Source: Streptomyces sp. Mut1 (GTDB taxonomy: Bacteria > Actinomycetota > Actinomycetes > Streptomycetales > Streptomycetaceae). Taken from it: a stretch of DNA of 64,000 bases. Location of the stretch: the NCBI RefSeq assembly GCF_030719295.1, contig NZ_CP120997.1:5777501-5841500 (forward strand), in the 5' to 3' direction. Positions 19,890 through 27,725 of this stretch are shown here, one piece after another; the stretch's first letter is position 1, and the number at the start of each line of letters is the position of its first letter. The position numbers and the translations under genes were made by a program. The notes beneath the pieces were generated by a model. The model made no database searches. It saw only the letters and a program-made list of their open reading frames with translations, and was not told the origin of the DNA.

Positions 19890-21227
19890 CTATCCCTTGA
19901 TCGGTGTGAACAGGTCCATCCAGTACAGGAGGTTGAGGAGGATGCCGCCGACGATCACCGCGGCCGGTGCCGCGGCCATCCGGACGATCGGCCGGCCCAT
20001 CGCCTCGTTCAGCAGGTAGAGCCCGCCGACGACGAGGATGCCCAGGCCGCCGCCCATGGCGTTGGCCGCCATCAGCGAGCCGAAGAGGATCGCCAGCTGG
20101 AGGGTGTCGGTGATCGCGCTGCGCAGGTGTTCCGAGGAGTCCCGGACACTGGGCAGCCGCCCGAGGAGCTTGCCGATGTAGGACAGGGCCAGCACTTCGG
20201 CCGCGAAGACCAGGGCGCCGACGATCGCGGCGAGGAACGGGTTCGGCATCAGATAGCCGATGGGGTACACGAGGGTGAAGCCCGCGATGCCGTACGCGCC
20301 GGAGGCCAGCGCGGTGGTCGCGATCAGCGGGATGAAGCCGAAGACCCGGTAGAAGTCGACCTGCGCGGCCTCGGAGTACTGCCCCTTGGCGATCAGGAAG
20401 CTGGTCGCCTCGCCGCCGCCGAATATGTGCATCTGGGCGAGCACACAGACTCCGGCGCCCAGCACCATGAACAGCGGCAGATACCTGCGCAGCCGGGCCG
20501 CGCTGGCGCTGAAGAGGGACGCCATCGGGTCGTCGCCCTCAAGGACGGGCTCGCTCACGCCCGCCGCCTTGTCGGCCTTGCGCTGGGCGAGGTCCTTGGC
20601 GACGGCGAGACCGATGAGCATCAGCACGCCGACGGCCATCGCCAGCGCGCCGGCGAACATGTTGGGCCACAGCTTCATGGTCATGACGACCAGGGCGAAC
20701 TCCAGCAGCCCCGCGATGCCGCCCCACTTGCGGCCGAACTGCTTGGTGATGGCCAGCACCGGGAACAGCGTGAAGAGGAAGAGGATCGGGGTCGACATCT
20801 GCTGCATGGCGGTGATGAAGTCGACCGGCAGGTCGTGTGCCACGTTGTTGGCGCCGTTGAGTCCGAAGACGACGACCGCGCCCCAGGCGCCGCCGAGGAT
20901 CGGGGCGAGCCACTTCTTCGGCGACAGCATGCCGAGGATGTCGGTGGGCAGGAAGAGGAGCCACGGGTTCAGCACGCCGGTGGACAGGGCCATCGGGGCG
21001 CCGAGCCCGAAGATGAACCCGGCCGAGAGGCCGAACGAGACCGCCGTCGTGGCGCTGCGCGTGGTGCGCCCCTGGATGAAGTCCAGGAGGAACGGGCGTA
21101 CGCCGTCGTTGAAGACGGCCAGCGCCATGTGCGCGATGTACGCGGTCAGCGCACAGAGGGCTATGACGGTCAGTTGCTGGGCCAGCGAGAAGTCGAGGCT
21201 TGCACCGGCTGCGAGTGTTGTACTCAC
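19890..21227 (-). CDS. yhfT: YhfT-like polytopic membrane protein, probable substrate transporter
   Basis: A 445-residue integral membrane protein with about 11-12 hydrophobic helices. Characteristic segments are AHMALAVFNDGVRPFLLDFIQGRTTRSATT, the Gly-rich FIFGLGAPMALSTGVLNPWLLFLPTDILG and FGLNGANNVAHDLPVDFITAMQQMSTP, which look like re-entrant or pore-lining stretches. It corresponds to E. coli YhfT, a family found almost only in yhf clusters. Import of the cluster's substrate is the natural inference. It lies between the small soluble YhfU (47 bases upstream) and Php, an arrangement that suggests YhfT and YhfU act together. Confidence 0.8.
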   Translation of the reverse strand: MSTTLAAGASLDFSLAQQLTVIALCALTAYIAHMALAVFNDGVRPFLLDFIQGRTTRSATTAVSFGLSAGFIFGLGAPMALSTGVLNPWLLFLPTDILGMLSPKKWLAPILGGAWGAVVVFGLNGANNVAHDLPVDFITAMQQMSTPILFLFTLFPVLAITKQFGRKWGGIAGLLEFALVVMTMKLWPNMFAGALAMAVGVLMLIGLAVAKDLAQRKADKAAGVSEPVLEGDDPMASLFSASAARLRRYLPLFMVLGAGVCVLAQMHIFGGGEATSFLIAKGQYSEAAQVDFYRVFGFIPLIATTALASGAYGIAGFTLVYPIGYLMPNPFLAAIVGALVFAAEVLALSYIGKLLGRLPSVRDSSEHLRSAITDTLQLAILFGSLMAANAMGGGLGILVVGGLYLLNEAMGRPIVRMAAAPAAVIVGGILLNLLYWMDLFTPIKG

Positions 21228-21274
21228 GGGGTCACTCCTTCGTGCCCGGGGTGATCAGAGCGGGGTGGCTGGGG

Positions 21275-21631
21275 TCAGCCGCGGGCGGCGATGGCGCGCG
21301 CCATGAGGGGGGCGATGGTGTCGATCTGGTCCATCGAGAAGCCGAAGACCTTCTTGCCCTCGTCCAGCAGGGCGGTGATCTGCTCCTCGGTGGGGACGCT
21401 GCGGCCGAAGGTGTGGCAGACGGCGCTGCCCATCAGGCCGACGAGGACGCCGAGCGAGGCGCCGGCGCCCGTGTGACAGGTACCCAGGTAGTAGTCGGCC
21501 TGGGCGACGCGCAGCTTCATCGCGGCGTCCATGTCGCTGGAGGCGGTGACCTCCAGGCCCTCGATGCCGAGCTGCTTGATGGTGTTGGTGACCTCGGTCT
21601 TGCCGACGCCGCCGGCGAGGATCTTCGTCAT
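21275..21631 (-). CDS. yhfU: YhfU-like DUF2620 protein
   Basis: A 118-residue soluble protein that matches the DUF2620/YhfU family by sequence and context. It opens with a Gly-rich loop (KILAGGVGKTEVTNTIKQLG) and has YYLGTCHTGAGASLGVLVGLMG in the middle, with Cys and His residues in a loop. The size and the early alpha/beta pattern recall PTS IIB-type proteins, but no family assignment beyond DUF2620 is claimed. It sits directly before the membrane protein YhfT and after the PRD protein, so a role in transport or its regulation is inferred. Confidence 0.75.
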   Translation of the reverse strand: MTKILAGGVGKTEVTNTIKQLGIEGLEVTASSDMDAAMKLRVAQADYYLGTCHTGAGASLGVLVGLMGSAVCHTFGRSVPTEEQITALLDEGKKVFGFSMDQIDTIAPLMARAIAARG

Positions 21632-21680
21632 GTCCTGCTTCTTTCTCGGTGGTTCGGTCCGGGCTGCGCCGGACCGAGGT

Positions 21681-22067
21681 TCAGGAGGAGGGCGCGGCGG
21701 GGGTCTGCTGCGCCAGTACCGCGAGGTGCATGCCGAGGAAGTTCACCTCGGACTCCGGGAGGACGGCCCCGAGTTCCCGCCGGGCGCGCTCGGCGACGGC
21801 GCGGGCGCGGGTGACGGCCTCGGGGTGTCCGGCCAGTTCGGCGGCCACCTGGTCGTCGGTGAGGAACTGCTCGATGGCCTCGCCGTCCAGGAGCCGGGTG
21901 AGCGCCATCATCAGATGGCTGGTGAGCATGCCCGCGGTCGCCTCGGTCACCGTGCAGCCCTCCGCTTCGAGGGCGGCCAGTTCGGCCGTGACGAAGTCGG
22001 CGACCTCGGGCTTGATCTGTCCGCCTTCGCGGAAGAGCTGAATCCGCAGGGCCAGCTGGTCGTCCAT
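21681..22067 (-). CDS. yhfY: YhfY-like stand-alone PRD-domain protein
   Basis: A 128-residue protein that consists of a single PTS regulation domain (PRD): an all-helical sequence with the conserved histidine in TSHLMMALTRLLDGE (about 58-72), the position phosphorylated in PRD regulators. It lacks a DNA-binding part. The start is clear: ATG at 22067 preceded by the strong ribosome site TAGGAGGA (22073-22080). The promoter at 22087-22115 would give a leader of only about 13 bases. It is the first gene after yhfZ and shares a near-identical promoter with it. Confidence 0.75.
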   Translation of the reverse strand: MDDQLALRIQLFREGGQIKPEVADFVTAELAALEAEGCTVTEATAGMLTSHLMMALTRLLDGEAIEQFLTDDQVAAELAGHPEAVTRARAVAERARRELGAVLPESEVNFLGMHLAVLAQQTPAAPSS

Positions 22068-22086
22068 GGCGGTCCTCCTAAAATCG

Positions 22087-22115
22087 ACAGTAACCAGGAT
22101 TTTGTATTTTGACGA
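22087..22115 (-). promoter_or_regulatory. Promoter/operator of the yhfY-U-T-php-S-X-W operon
   Basis: On the minus strand TCGTCA (22115-22110) and TACTGT (22092-22087) are 17 bases apart. The whole element matches the one in front of yhfZ in 25 of 30 positions, which implies one shared regulator, most simply YhfZ. Confidence 0.6.
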
Positions 22116-22175
22116 GGTCGAAGGTCCCGTCGTGGCAGGACCTTCGTCCTGTTCCGGCTCCCGGCCGGCCGGGGG

Positions 22176-23114
22176 TCAGTAAGAGGGCAGGCGGGTGCCC
22201 TCAAGCACCTCGCGCTGGAGCGAGGTGATCAGCGAGAGGTTCAGGGAGTCCCGGACGGCGGCCAGGGCCTTGGCCCCTTCGGTCCGGCCGATGATGGCCG
22301 CGCTCGAGTTGCGCAGCGACAGCTCGCGGGTGACCTCGTCCCCCAGCGGGAGCACGTCGACGCCGACTCCGAGCCGGTCCCGCACCTCGTCCAGGTTCCA
22401 GACGGTGGCGTCCACCTCTTTGCGGGCGAAGAGATCGGGCAGCTGCATGTACGAGGCCTCCAGCCGCTGGACGTCCGGGCGCCCGGCGAAGACCAGGTCG
22501 ACCAGCATGCGCAGGTCCTCCGACGCGTGGTCGACCGCGACCCGAAGGCCCGGGGTGTCCAGGTCCACGCCGTGGCGCAGGAGCATGCCGTGCGCGCCGA
22601 CGTAGGTGGCCGGCCCCAGGTCCGCCACCAGCTCCACCGGATGCTCGGCGATCAGCTCGTCGGCGGCGAAGCGGGACAGGACGACGAGGTCGACCTTGCC
22701 TTCGAGCAGTGCGGCGGTACGGGCCCCGGCGCCTCGCATGAAGGTGATCGCGAAGGGCGCGCCCGCCTCCTCGAAGGCGCCGCGCAGTCCGGTCGCCAGG
22801 CCCTCGTAACGGCGGGAGTACGGCAGGGGCATCGCGGCCAGCAGTGTCCCGAGCCCGGAGAGCCGCCAGAGTATGGAGCGGTCCGAGTGGGCGAGGAAGG
22901 TGCCGAGGTGGCCCCGGGCGGTCGTCCTGATGGCGCCGGACTCCTCCAGCAGCTGCAGGGCCGCCTGGACCGTGCCGTTTCCGCACCCCAGCTCCTGCGC
23001 GTAGTCCCGCACCCGGGGCAGCCGCGTGTCCGGCTCATGGTTGAGCAGCAGGACCGCGAGCTGGCGGGCGGCCAGTCCGTTGCGCGTGAGGAAACGGTCA
23101 TCGAAGACGTTCAC
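22176..23114 (-). CDS. yhfZ: YhfZ-like transcriptional regulator (GntR-type winged helix plus solute-binding-like domain)
   Basis: A 312-residue regulator corresponding to E. coli YhfZ. The N-terminal part (about residues 12-75) is a GntR-like winged helix: RQLAVLLLNHEPDTRLP, ELGCGNGTVQAALQLLEESGAI, then GHLGTFL. The rest (about 85-312) resembles a periplasmic-binding-protein-type effector domain, with LATGLRGAFEEAG and GKVDLVVLSRFAADELI. I chose the GTG at 23114, although the frame stays open up to a TTG at 23150, because the -35/-10 pair at 23150-23122 places the transcription start on or one base before this GTG, so the mRNA would be leaderless. It probably controls itself and the downstream operon. 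Confidence 0.78.
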   Translation of the reverse strand: MNVFDDRFLTRNGLAARQLAVLLLNHEPDTRLPRVRDYAQELGCGNGTVQAALQLLEESGAIRTTARGHLGTFLAHSDRSILWRLSGLGTLLAAMPLPYSRRYEGLATGLRGAFEEAGAPFAITFMRGAGARTAALLEGKVDLVVLSRFAADELIAEHPVELVADLGPATYVGAHGMLLRHGVDLDTPGLRVAVDHASEDLRMLVDLVFAGRPDVQRLEASYMQLPDLFARKEVDATVWNLDEVRDRLGVGVDVLPLGDEVTRELSLRNSSAAIIGRTEGAKALAAVRDSLNLSLITSLQREVLEGTRLPSY

Positions 23115-23121
23115 AAAGGGA

Positions 23122-23150
23122 ACAGTAAACAGGATTCTGGATATTGACAA
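23122..23150 (-). promoter_or_regulatory. yhfZ promoter/operator, probably giving a leaderless mRNA
   Basis: TTGTCA (23150-23145) and TACTGT (23127-23122) are 17 bases apart on the minus strand. The expected start point is about 23115, adjacent to the GTG at 23114. It is 25/30 identical to the element at 22087-22115. Confidence 0.62.
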
Positions 23151-23191
23151 GCGTCCGCGCCGGAGCGCGGCGGGTCACGGGGGCGACGGGA

Positions 23192-23236
23192 CGGGCCGGC
23201 CGCCTCGGCGACGCGTGTCGCGAGGTGGCCGGCCCG
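23192..23236 (-). terminator. Hairpin after the methyltransferase gene
   Basis: CGGGCCGGCC (23192-23201) pairs with GGCCGGCCCG (23227-23236), with further pairing inside. It separates the methyltransferase from the yhfZ promoter on the same strand. Confidence 0.6.
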
Positions 23237-23251
23237 CATCCGCTTTCGTTC

Positions 23252-23289
23252 AGAGGTGCAGACGAGTTTCGCTAAGAGGTGCAGACGAG
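23252..23289. repeat. 15-bp direct repeat spanning a stop codon
   Basis: AGAGGTGCAGACGAG occurs at 23252-23266 and again at 23275-23289. Read on the minus strand it encodes the last residues LVCTS of the methyltransferase, and the second copy lies just beyond its stop. It looks like a small tandem duplication of the gene end. Confidence 0.8.
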
Positions 23290-24117
23290 ATAGCGGAACA
23301 CGTTGGACATCCACACCGTGCCGTCCGCGCGCCGGTGCGGACGCAGGGCCTCCGCCACTTCTCTCTCCACCTGCCACCGGTCCGTCGCCCGGACCGCGGC
23401 GTCGAACAGCCGCGTCGAGAGCAGGCCGCGTACCGCGCTGTCCATGTCGGCGTAGCCGAACGGGCAGGCCACCCGGCCCGAACCGTCCGGCCGCAGCCCG
23501 GACCGGAAGGCCACGTCCTCCAGATCGTCCCGGCGCGGGCCGCGCCAGCCGCCGCCCGGTGTGCGCCCGTCCCCGGCGAGCCGGCTCGCCACCCGCAGCA
23601 CCGCCTCGGTCGCGCACCGCTCGGGCGGGCCCCAGCCGGTCAGGACGACCGTGGAGCCCCGGCCCGCCGACGGCACCGCGGTCCCCAGGCTCCGTACCAG
23701 CTCGTCCCCGTCGCCCGCCGCGCAGCCGATCGGGGTGAACGCGGTGATCAGGCTGTGCGGTCCGGCGGCCGCCGCCTCGGTGACCGTGTCCACGAGGCGG
23801 GCACCGGTGGCGGGGGAGCCCCGGTCCTCGGGGGCGGGCAGGAGGCGGGCCCGCGCGAGGGCGAGGCGCTCGGGATCGGTGTCCACGCCGGTGACCCGCG
23901 CGCCGCGGCCCTCGGCCGTCAGCAGCGCGAGTCCGGAGCCGCAGCCGAGCGCGAGCATCCGGGTGGCGGGCCCCACTTCCAGCCGCGCGTACACCGCCTC
24001 GTGGAGCGGTGCCAGCATCCGTTCCTGGATCTCGGCCCAGTCACGGGCCCGGGAGCCGTCGTCCGCGGAGGCGGAGGGCTCGGTGTGCCGGTGGTGCCGG
24101 ACGAGCGTAGGTGTCAT
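23272..24117 (-). CDS. SAM-dependent methyltransferase (class I)
   Basis: A 281-residue protein with a Rossmann-type methyltransferase fold: motif I MLALGCGSGLALL (about 52-64), the acidic end of strand 2 in VTGVDTDPERLALARARL, and a later GGWRGP and DLEDVAFRSGL region. Only the cofactor-binding half is recognisable, so the substrate is unknown. ATG at 24117 has no good ribosome site. The gene sits between the yhf cluster and the rpsP region and is divergent from the HExxH protein across about 510 bases. Its 3' end is followed by a duplicated copy of its last 15 bases. Confidence 0.75.
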   Translation of the reverse strand: MTPTLVRHHRHTEPSASADDGSRARDWAEIQERMLAPLHEAVYARLEVGPATRMLALGCGSGLALLTAEGRGARVTGVDTDPERLALARARLLPAPEDRGSPATGARLVDTVTEAAAAGPHSLITAFTPIGCAAGDGDELVRSLGTAVPSAGRGSTVVLTGWGPPERCATEAVLRVASRLAGDGRTPGGGWRGPRRDDLEDVAFRSGLRPDGSGRVACPFGYADMDSAVRGLLSTRLFDAAVRATDRWQVEREVAEALRPHRRADGTVWMSNVFRYLVCTS

Positions 24118-24630
24118 GGAACGCGCCCCAATCATCCGCCGAGAGGTTGCCGGTTCTGCCGATCGGTCGTGCCCGGGTGGACGGCCGGCCGTCCCGTACG
24201 CGCGCTTCCCCCGTATGCCGGAGAACCGCGCGTCCGCCGCCGCGTCCAGGGGGCTGCGGGGCGCCGTTGCCCGCGGGGCCGCCCCGGTGCGCGTGACGGC
24301 ACCCGGGCGCCCGGACGGCATGGGCGACCAGGGGTCCGCCGCGTGCTCCGCCGTCGCTGCCGTCCCAGTCTCACCCGGTACGCCCGGACGGGCACGTCGA
24401 GCACGTCAGGGGGCTGCGGGTAGCCTCTTCCACCTGCGTTCCGCGCCCGCCGGAGCCCGGCGCCGGACCACGCGCGGACGGTGGGGGCGCGCACGGCGTC
24501 TACGCGCTCGGGCGTACGCGGCGCTACGTACCGGCTTGGTGCGAGCTGTGAGACTTCTCCGCAGATCAGCGCACCCGCCCTCGTCAGGACGCATGAACGG
24601 CAACTGACTGGTACGTGCAAAATATTTGGG
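24118..24630. other. Long divergent intergenic region
   Basis: About 510 bases between the methyltransferase and the HExxH protein. I see no convincing gene. The stretch must hold promoters in both directions. A TAGCCT box near 24419 and the AT-rich AAAATAT just before 24631 are the only candidate -10 elements. Confidence 0.5.
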
Positions 24631-25272
24631 ATGGCCCGGAATCGGAACACCGAGGGCCCCGCGCTCGTTGGTCACGACGTGAGCACGACACCACCTGTAC
24701 TTGCCGCAGAGCTGGCACAGGCGTGGGCCGACATTCAGCGGTACCACCCCGAGCTGCCCGATCTCGCCGCACCCGAGTCCCTGATCGGAGAGTCCTCGTC
24801 CGCCTGTGGCGCCGAGCTCTCCTTCGAGCGACTGCTCCACGAGGCAGTCCACGGCATCGCCGCCGCCAGAGGTGTCCGCGACACCTCACGCGCCGGCCGA
24901 TACCACAACCGACGATTCCTGGCGATCGCCGAGGAGCTGGGCCTCGACCATGCCGAGGAGCCCCATCCCAGCAGCGGCTTCTCGCTGGTCACGCTCAACC
25001 CCGAGGCCAAGCGCCGCTACCGGCCCACGACGGAACGGCTCCAGCGCGCCCTCAAGGCGCACACCGTGGCCACCGCCGCCGACACCAAGCGCTCCTTCCG
25101 CGGCCCCGCCGCCCGGCACGGCTCCTCCGGAGGGGGCGTGCGGGTCAAGGCCGTCTGCGACTGCGGGCGCAATGTGCGCGTGGTCCCCTCGGTCCTCGCG
25201 CAGGCCCCGATCGTCTGCGGCGGCTGCGGGAAGCCGTTCCGGATTCCGGAAGCGGCGGTCGCGGTGGGGTGA
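24631..25272 (+). CDS. SprT-like HExxH metalloprotein with C-terminal zinc ribbon
   Basis: A 213-residue protein with a zinc-peptidase-type motif (LLHEAVHGIAAARGV, HExxH near residue 73), followed by GRYHNRRF with a possible third ligand. The C-terminal zinc ribbon has the pattern C-D-C then C-G-G-C (CDCGRNVRV, IVCGGCGKPF). It resembles SprT-like putative proteases of actinobacteria and their phages. The substrate is unknown. The start is uncertain: ATG at 24631 follows an AAAATAT box by only a few bases, as in a leaderless transcript, and GTG at 24679 is an alternative used by the more conserved part. It lies directly before the rpsP operon. Confidence 0.6.
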   Translation: MARNRNTEGPALVGHDVSTTPPVLAAELAQAWADIQRYHPELPDLAAPESLIGESSSACGAELSFERLLHEAVHGIAAARGVRDTSRAGRYHNRRFLAIAEELGLDHAEEPHPSSGFSLVTLNPEAKRRYRPTTERLQRALKAHTVATAADTKRSFRGPAARHGSSGGGVRVKAVCDCGRNVRVVPSVLAQAPIVCGGCGKPFRIPEAAVAVG

Positions 25273-25429
25273 GCCGATGTGGTGTGGCACAATGGCTAGC
25301 TGTACTCGACAGTCGCACAGGACCCCTCTCTCCTCCGGCTGACGCGTCCATCGGGCACCCGAGTACCGCAACCCCACGTGGCATCTTCGTTGTGCCCAAC
25401 CACGTCATAGACCAGGAGACACCACTCCC

Positions 25430-25873
25430 GTGGCAGTCAAGATCAAGCTGAAGCGTCTGGGCAAGATCCGTTCGCCTCACTACCGCATCATCGTCGCCGA
25501 CTCCCGTACCCGCCGTGACGGCCGGGCCATCGAGGAGATCGGCCTGTACCACCCGGTGCAGAACCCCTCGCGCATCGAGGTCAACGCGGAGCGCGCGCAG
25601 TACTGGCTGTCCGTCGGCGCCCAGCCGACCGAGCCGGTTCTCGCGATCCTGAAGCTCACCGGCGACTGGCAGGCGCACAAGGGCCTCCCGGCCCCCGCGC
25701 CGCTGCTGCAGCCGGAGCCCAAGGCCGACAAGCGCGCCCTGTTCGACGCCCTCACCAAGGACGGCGGCGAGGAGTCGAAGGGCGAGGCCATCACGCCCAA
25801 GGCGAAGAAGGCCGACAAGAAGGCGGACGAGGCTGCTGACGCTGCCGCGCCCGCCGAGTCGACCGAGGCCTGA
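25430..25873 (+). CDS. rpsP: 30S ribosomal protein S16
   Basis: The small-subunit protein S16. The core (about residues 1-85) shows [23 protein letters not shown] and IEEIGLYHP. It is followed by a lysine/alanine-rich tail to residue 147, longer than the roughly 82 residues of E. coli but usual in actinobacteria. GTG at 25430 is preceded by CCAGGAG. The upstream leader of about 130 bases probably carries the operon promoter. First gene of rpsP-khpA-rimM-trmD-rplS. Confidence 0.97.
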   Translation: MAVKIKLKRLGKIRSPHYRIIVADSRTRRDGRAIEEIGLYHPVQNPSRIEVNAERAQYWLSVGAQPTEPVLAILKLTGDWQAHKGLPAPAPLLQPEPKADKRALFDALTKDGGEESKGEAITPKAKKADKKADEAADAAAPAESTEA

Positions 25874-25875
25874 GC

Positions 25876-26115
25876 ATGCTCGAGGAGGCTCTCGAGCACC
25901 TCGTGAAAGGCATTGTCGACAACCCCGACGATGTGCAGGTCGCCTCGCGCAACCTGCGCCGTGGCCGCGTGCTGGAGGTCCGGGTCCACCCCGATGACCT
26001 CGGCAAGGTGATCGGCCGCAACGGCCGCACCGCACGCGCGCTGCGTACCGTCGTGGGCGCCATCGGCGGCCGTGGCATCCGCGTCGACCTCGTCGATGTG
26101 GACCAGGTTCGCTGA
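25876..26115 (+). CDS. khpA: KH-domain RNA-binding protein KhpA
   Basis: A 79-residue single KH domain protein with the GxxG loop in [14 protein letters not shown] and the closing DLVDVDQ. It corresponds to KhpA (the former YlqC/UPF0109), which binds RNA and partners KhpB. It starts two bases after the rpsP stop, as is universal for this operon in actinobacteria and firmicutes. Confidence 0.95.
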   Translation: MLEEALEHLVKGIVDNPDDVQVASRNLRRGRVLEVRVHPDDLGKVIGRNGRTARALRTVVGAIGGRGIRVDLVDVDQVR

Positions 26116-26194
26116 CAGAGTTGAACACCGGCACGGGCCGGGGAGGGCCAAGCGCCCGCCCCGGCCCGTCGTCGTACGACAGGAGAGACACAAG

Positions 26195-26776
26195 GTGCAG
26201 TTGGTAGTCGCGCGGATCGGTCGCGCCCACGGCATCAAGGGCGAGGTCACCGTCGAGGTGCGCACGGACGAGCCGGAGCTGCGGCTCGGGCCCGGAGCCG
26301 TGCTGGCCACCGAGCCGGCCACGACGGGACCGCTGACGATCGAGACCGGCCGGGTGCACAGCGGCCGGCTGCTGCTGCGTTTCGAGGGTGTGAAGGACCG
26401 TACGGCCGCCGAGGCGCTGCGCAATACCCTGCTGATCGCCGATGTCGACCCGGCGGAGCTCCCGGAGGACCCCGAGGAGTTCTACGACCATCAGCTGATG
26501 GACCTCGACGTGGTCCTCGCCGACGGCACCGGGATCGGCCGGATCACCGAGATCACGCACCTGCCGTCCCAGGACCTCTTCATCGTGGAGCGCCCGGACG
26601 GCAGCGAGGTGATGATCCCGTTCGTCGAGGAGATCGTCACCGAAATCGACCTGGACGAGCAGCGCGCGGTGATCGCCCCGCCGCCCGGACTGATCGACGA
26701 GAGCGAGGCGGTCGTGGCCTCCGCGCGCGAGGAGGAGGGCGGAACGGCCGCCGGGACGGGCGAGGACGACGCCTGA
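26195..26776 (+). CDS. rimM: 16S rRNA processing protein RimM
   Basis: A 30S maturation factor that binds S19 and helps assemble the head of the small subunit. The N-terminal beta-barrel opens with [24 protein letters not shown], and the PRC-barrel part holds [13 protein letters not shown] and [24 protein letters not shown] at 26195 has AGGAGAG upstream (about 26181); the longer open frame is inside the khpA-rimM gap. The tail of about 25 residues is Glu/Gly-rich. The stop overlaps the trmD start by one base (TGATG). Confidence 0.95.
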   Translation: MQLVVARIGRAHGIKGEVTVEVRTDEPELRLGPGAVLATEPATTGPLTIETGRVHSGRLLLRFEGVKDRTAAEALRNTLLIADVDPAELPEDPEEFYDHQLMDLDVVLADGTGIGRITEITHLPSQDLFIVERPDGSEVMIPFVEEIVTEIDLDEQRAVIAPPPGLIDESEAVVASAREEEGGTAAGTGEDDA

Positions 26777-27597
26777 TGCGCCTCGACATCGTCACGATCT
26801 TCCCCGAGTACCTGGAACCGCTGAACGTCTCCCTGGTCGGCAAGGCCCGCACGAGCGGCCGCCTCAACGTCCGGGTGCACGACCTGCGCGAGTGGACGTA
26901 CGACCGCCACAACACCGTGGACGACACCCCGTACGGCGGCGGCCCCGGCATGGTCATGAAGACCGAGCCGTGGGGCGACGCCCTGGACGAGGCGCTGGCG
27001 GACGGCTACGAGGCGGGGGCGCATGCGCCGGTCCTCGTGGTGCCGACGCCGAGCGGCCGGCCGTTCACCCAGGAACTCGCCGTCGAACTCGCCGAGCGGC
27101 CCTGGCTGATCTTCACCCCGGCCCGCTACGAGGGGATCGACCGGCGGGTGACCGAGGAGTACGCCGGCCGGATGCCGGTGATCGAGGTGTCCATCGGCGA
27201 TTACGTGCTGGCGGGCGGGGAAGCGGCCGTCCTGGTGATCACCGAGGCGGTGGCCCGGCTGCTGCCCGGCGTCCTCGGCAACGCCGCGTCCCACCAGGAC
27301 GACTCCTTCGCGCCCGGCGCGATGGCGAACCTCCTGGAGGGGCCCGTCTACACGAAGCCGCCCCAGTGGCGCGGGCGGGGCATCCCCGAGGTGCTGCTCA
27401 GCGGCCACCACGGACGGATCGCGCGCTGGCGGCGGGACGAGGCGCTGCGCCGTACGGCCGCCAACCGGCCCGATCTGATCGAGCGGTGCGAGGCTTCCGG
27501 CTTCGACAAGAAGGACCGGGAGATGCTCTCCATCCTCGGCTGGTCGCCGGAGCCGGGCGGCCGATTTTGGCGCAGGCCCGAGGCCGTGGAAGAATAG
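26776..27597 (+). CDS. trmD: tRNA (guanine37-N1)-methyltransferase TrmD
   Basis: A SPOUT-family enzyme that makes m1G37 in tRNAs and prevents +1 frameshifting. Seen are LDIVTIFPEYL at the start, VDDTPYGGGPGMVMK (about 48-62), and the trefoil-knot SAM site: the CxRYEGID-like segment FTPARYEGIDRRV, then the knot loop SIGDYVLAGGE. The 273-residue length is slightly longer than in E. coli at the C-terminus. Translationally coupled to rimM. Confidence 0.97.
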   Translation: MRLDIVTIFPEYLEPLNVSLVGKARTSGRLNVRVHDLREWTYDRHNTVDDTPYGGGPGMVMKTEPWGDALDEALADGYEAGAHAPVLVVPTPSGRPFTQELAVELAERPWLIFTPARYEGIDRRVTEEYAGRMPVIEVSIGDYVLAGGEAAVLVITEAVARLLPGVLGNAASHQDDSFAPGAMANLLEGPVYTKPPQWRGRGIPEVLLSGHHGRIARWRRDEALRRTAANRPDLIERCEASGFDKKDREMLSILGWSPEPGGRFWRRPEAVEE

Positions 27598-27725
27598 GCC
27601 GCTGCTGTACGTCCGCGTGCGCCCCTGCCACAGGGGGAAAGACGCCCGTCCGACGCGATCAGCCCTTCGCATTCATCACTCTCTCCCGTCGATGACCTGT
27701 GGCATCGGCGAAGAAAGCAGACAAC

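Noticed and set aside
15349..23150. The yhf cluster as part of a prophage or integrative element
   Set aside because: No integrase, transposase, tRNA or flanking direct repeat was found at its borders.
24132..24650. Minus-strand open frame in the gap before the HExxH protein
   Set aside because: Arg/Pro-rich, overlaps the expected promoters and the start of the plus-strand gene, with no ribosome site.
27598..27725. Possible ribosomal-protein L19 leader motif
   Set aside because: I could not identify a stable conserved hairpin with confidence, so no structured RNA is claimed.
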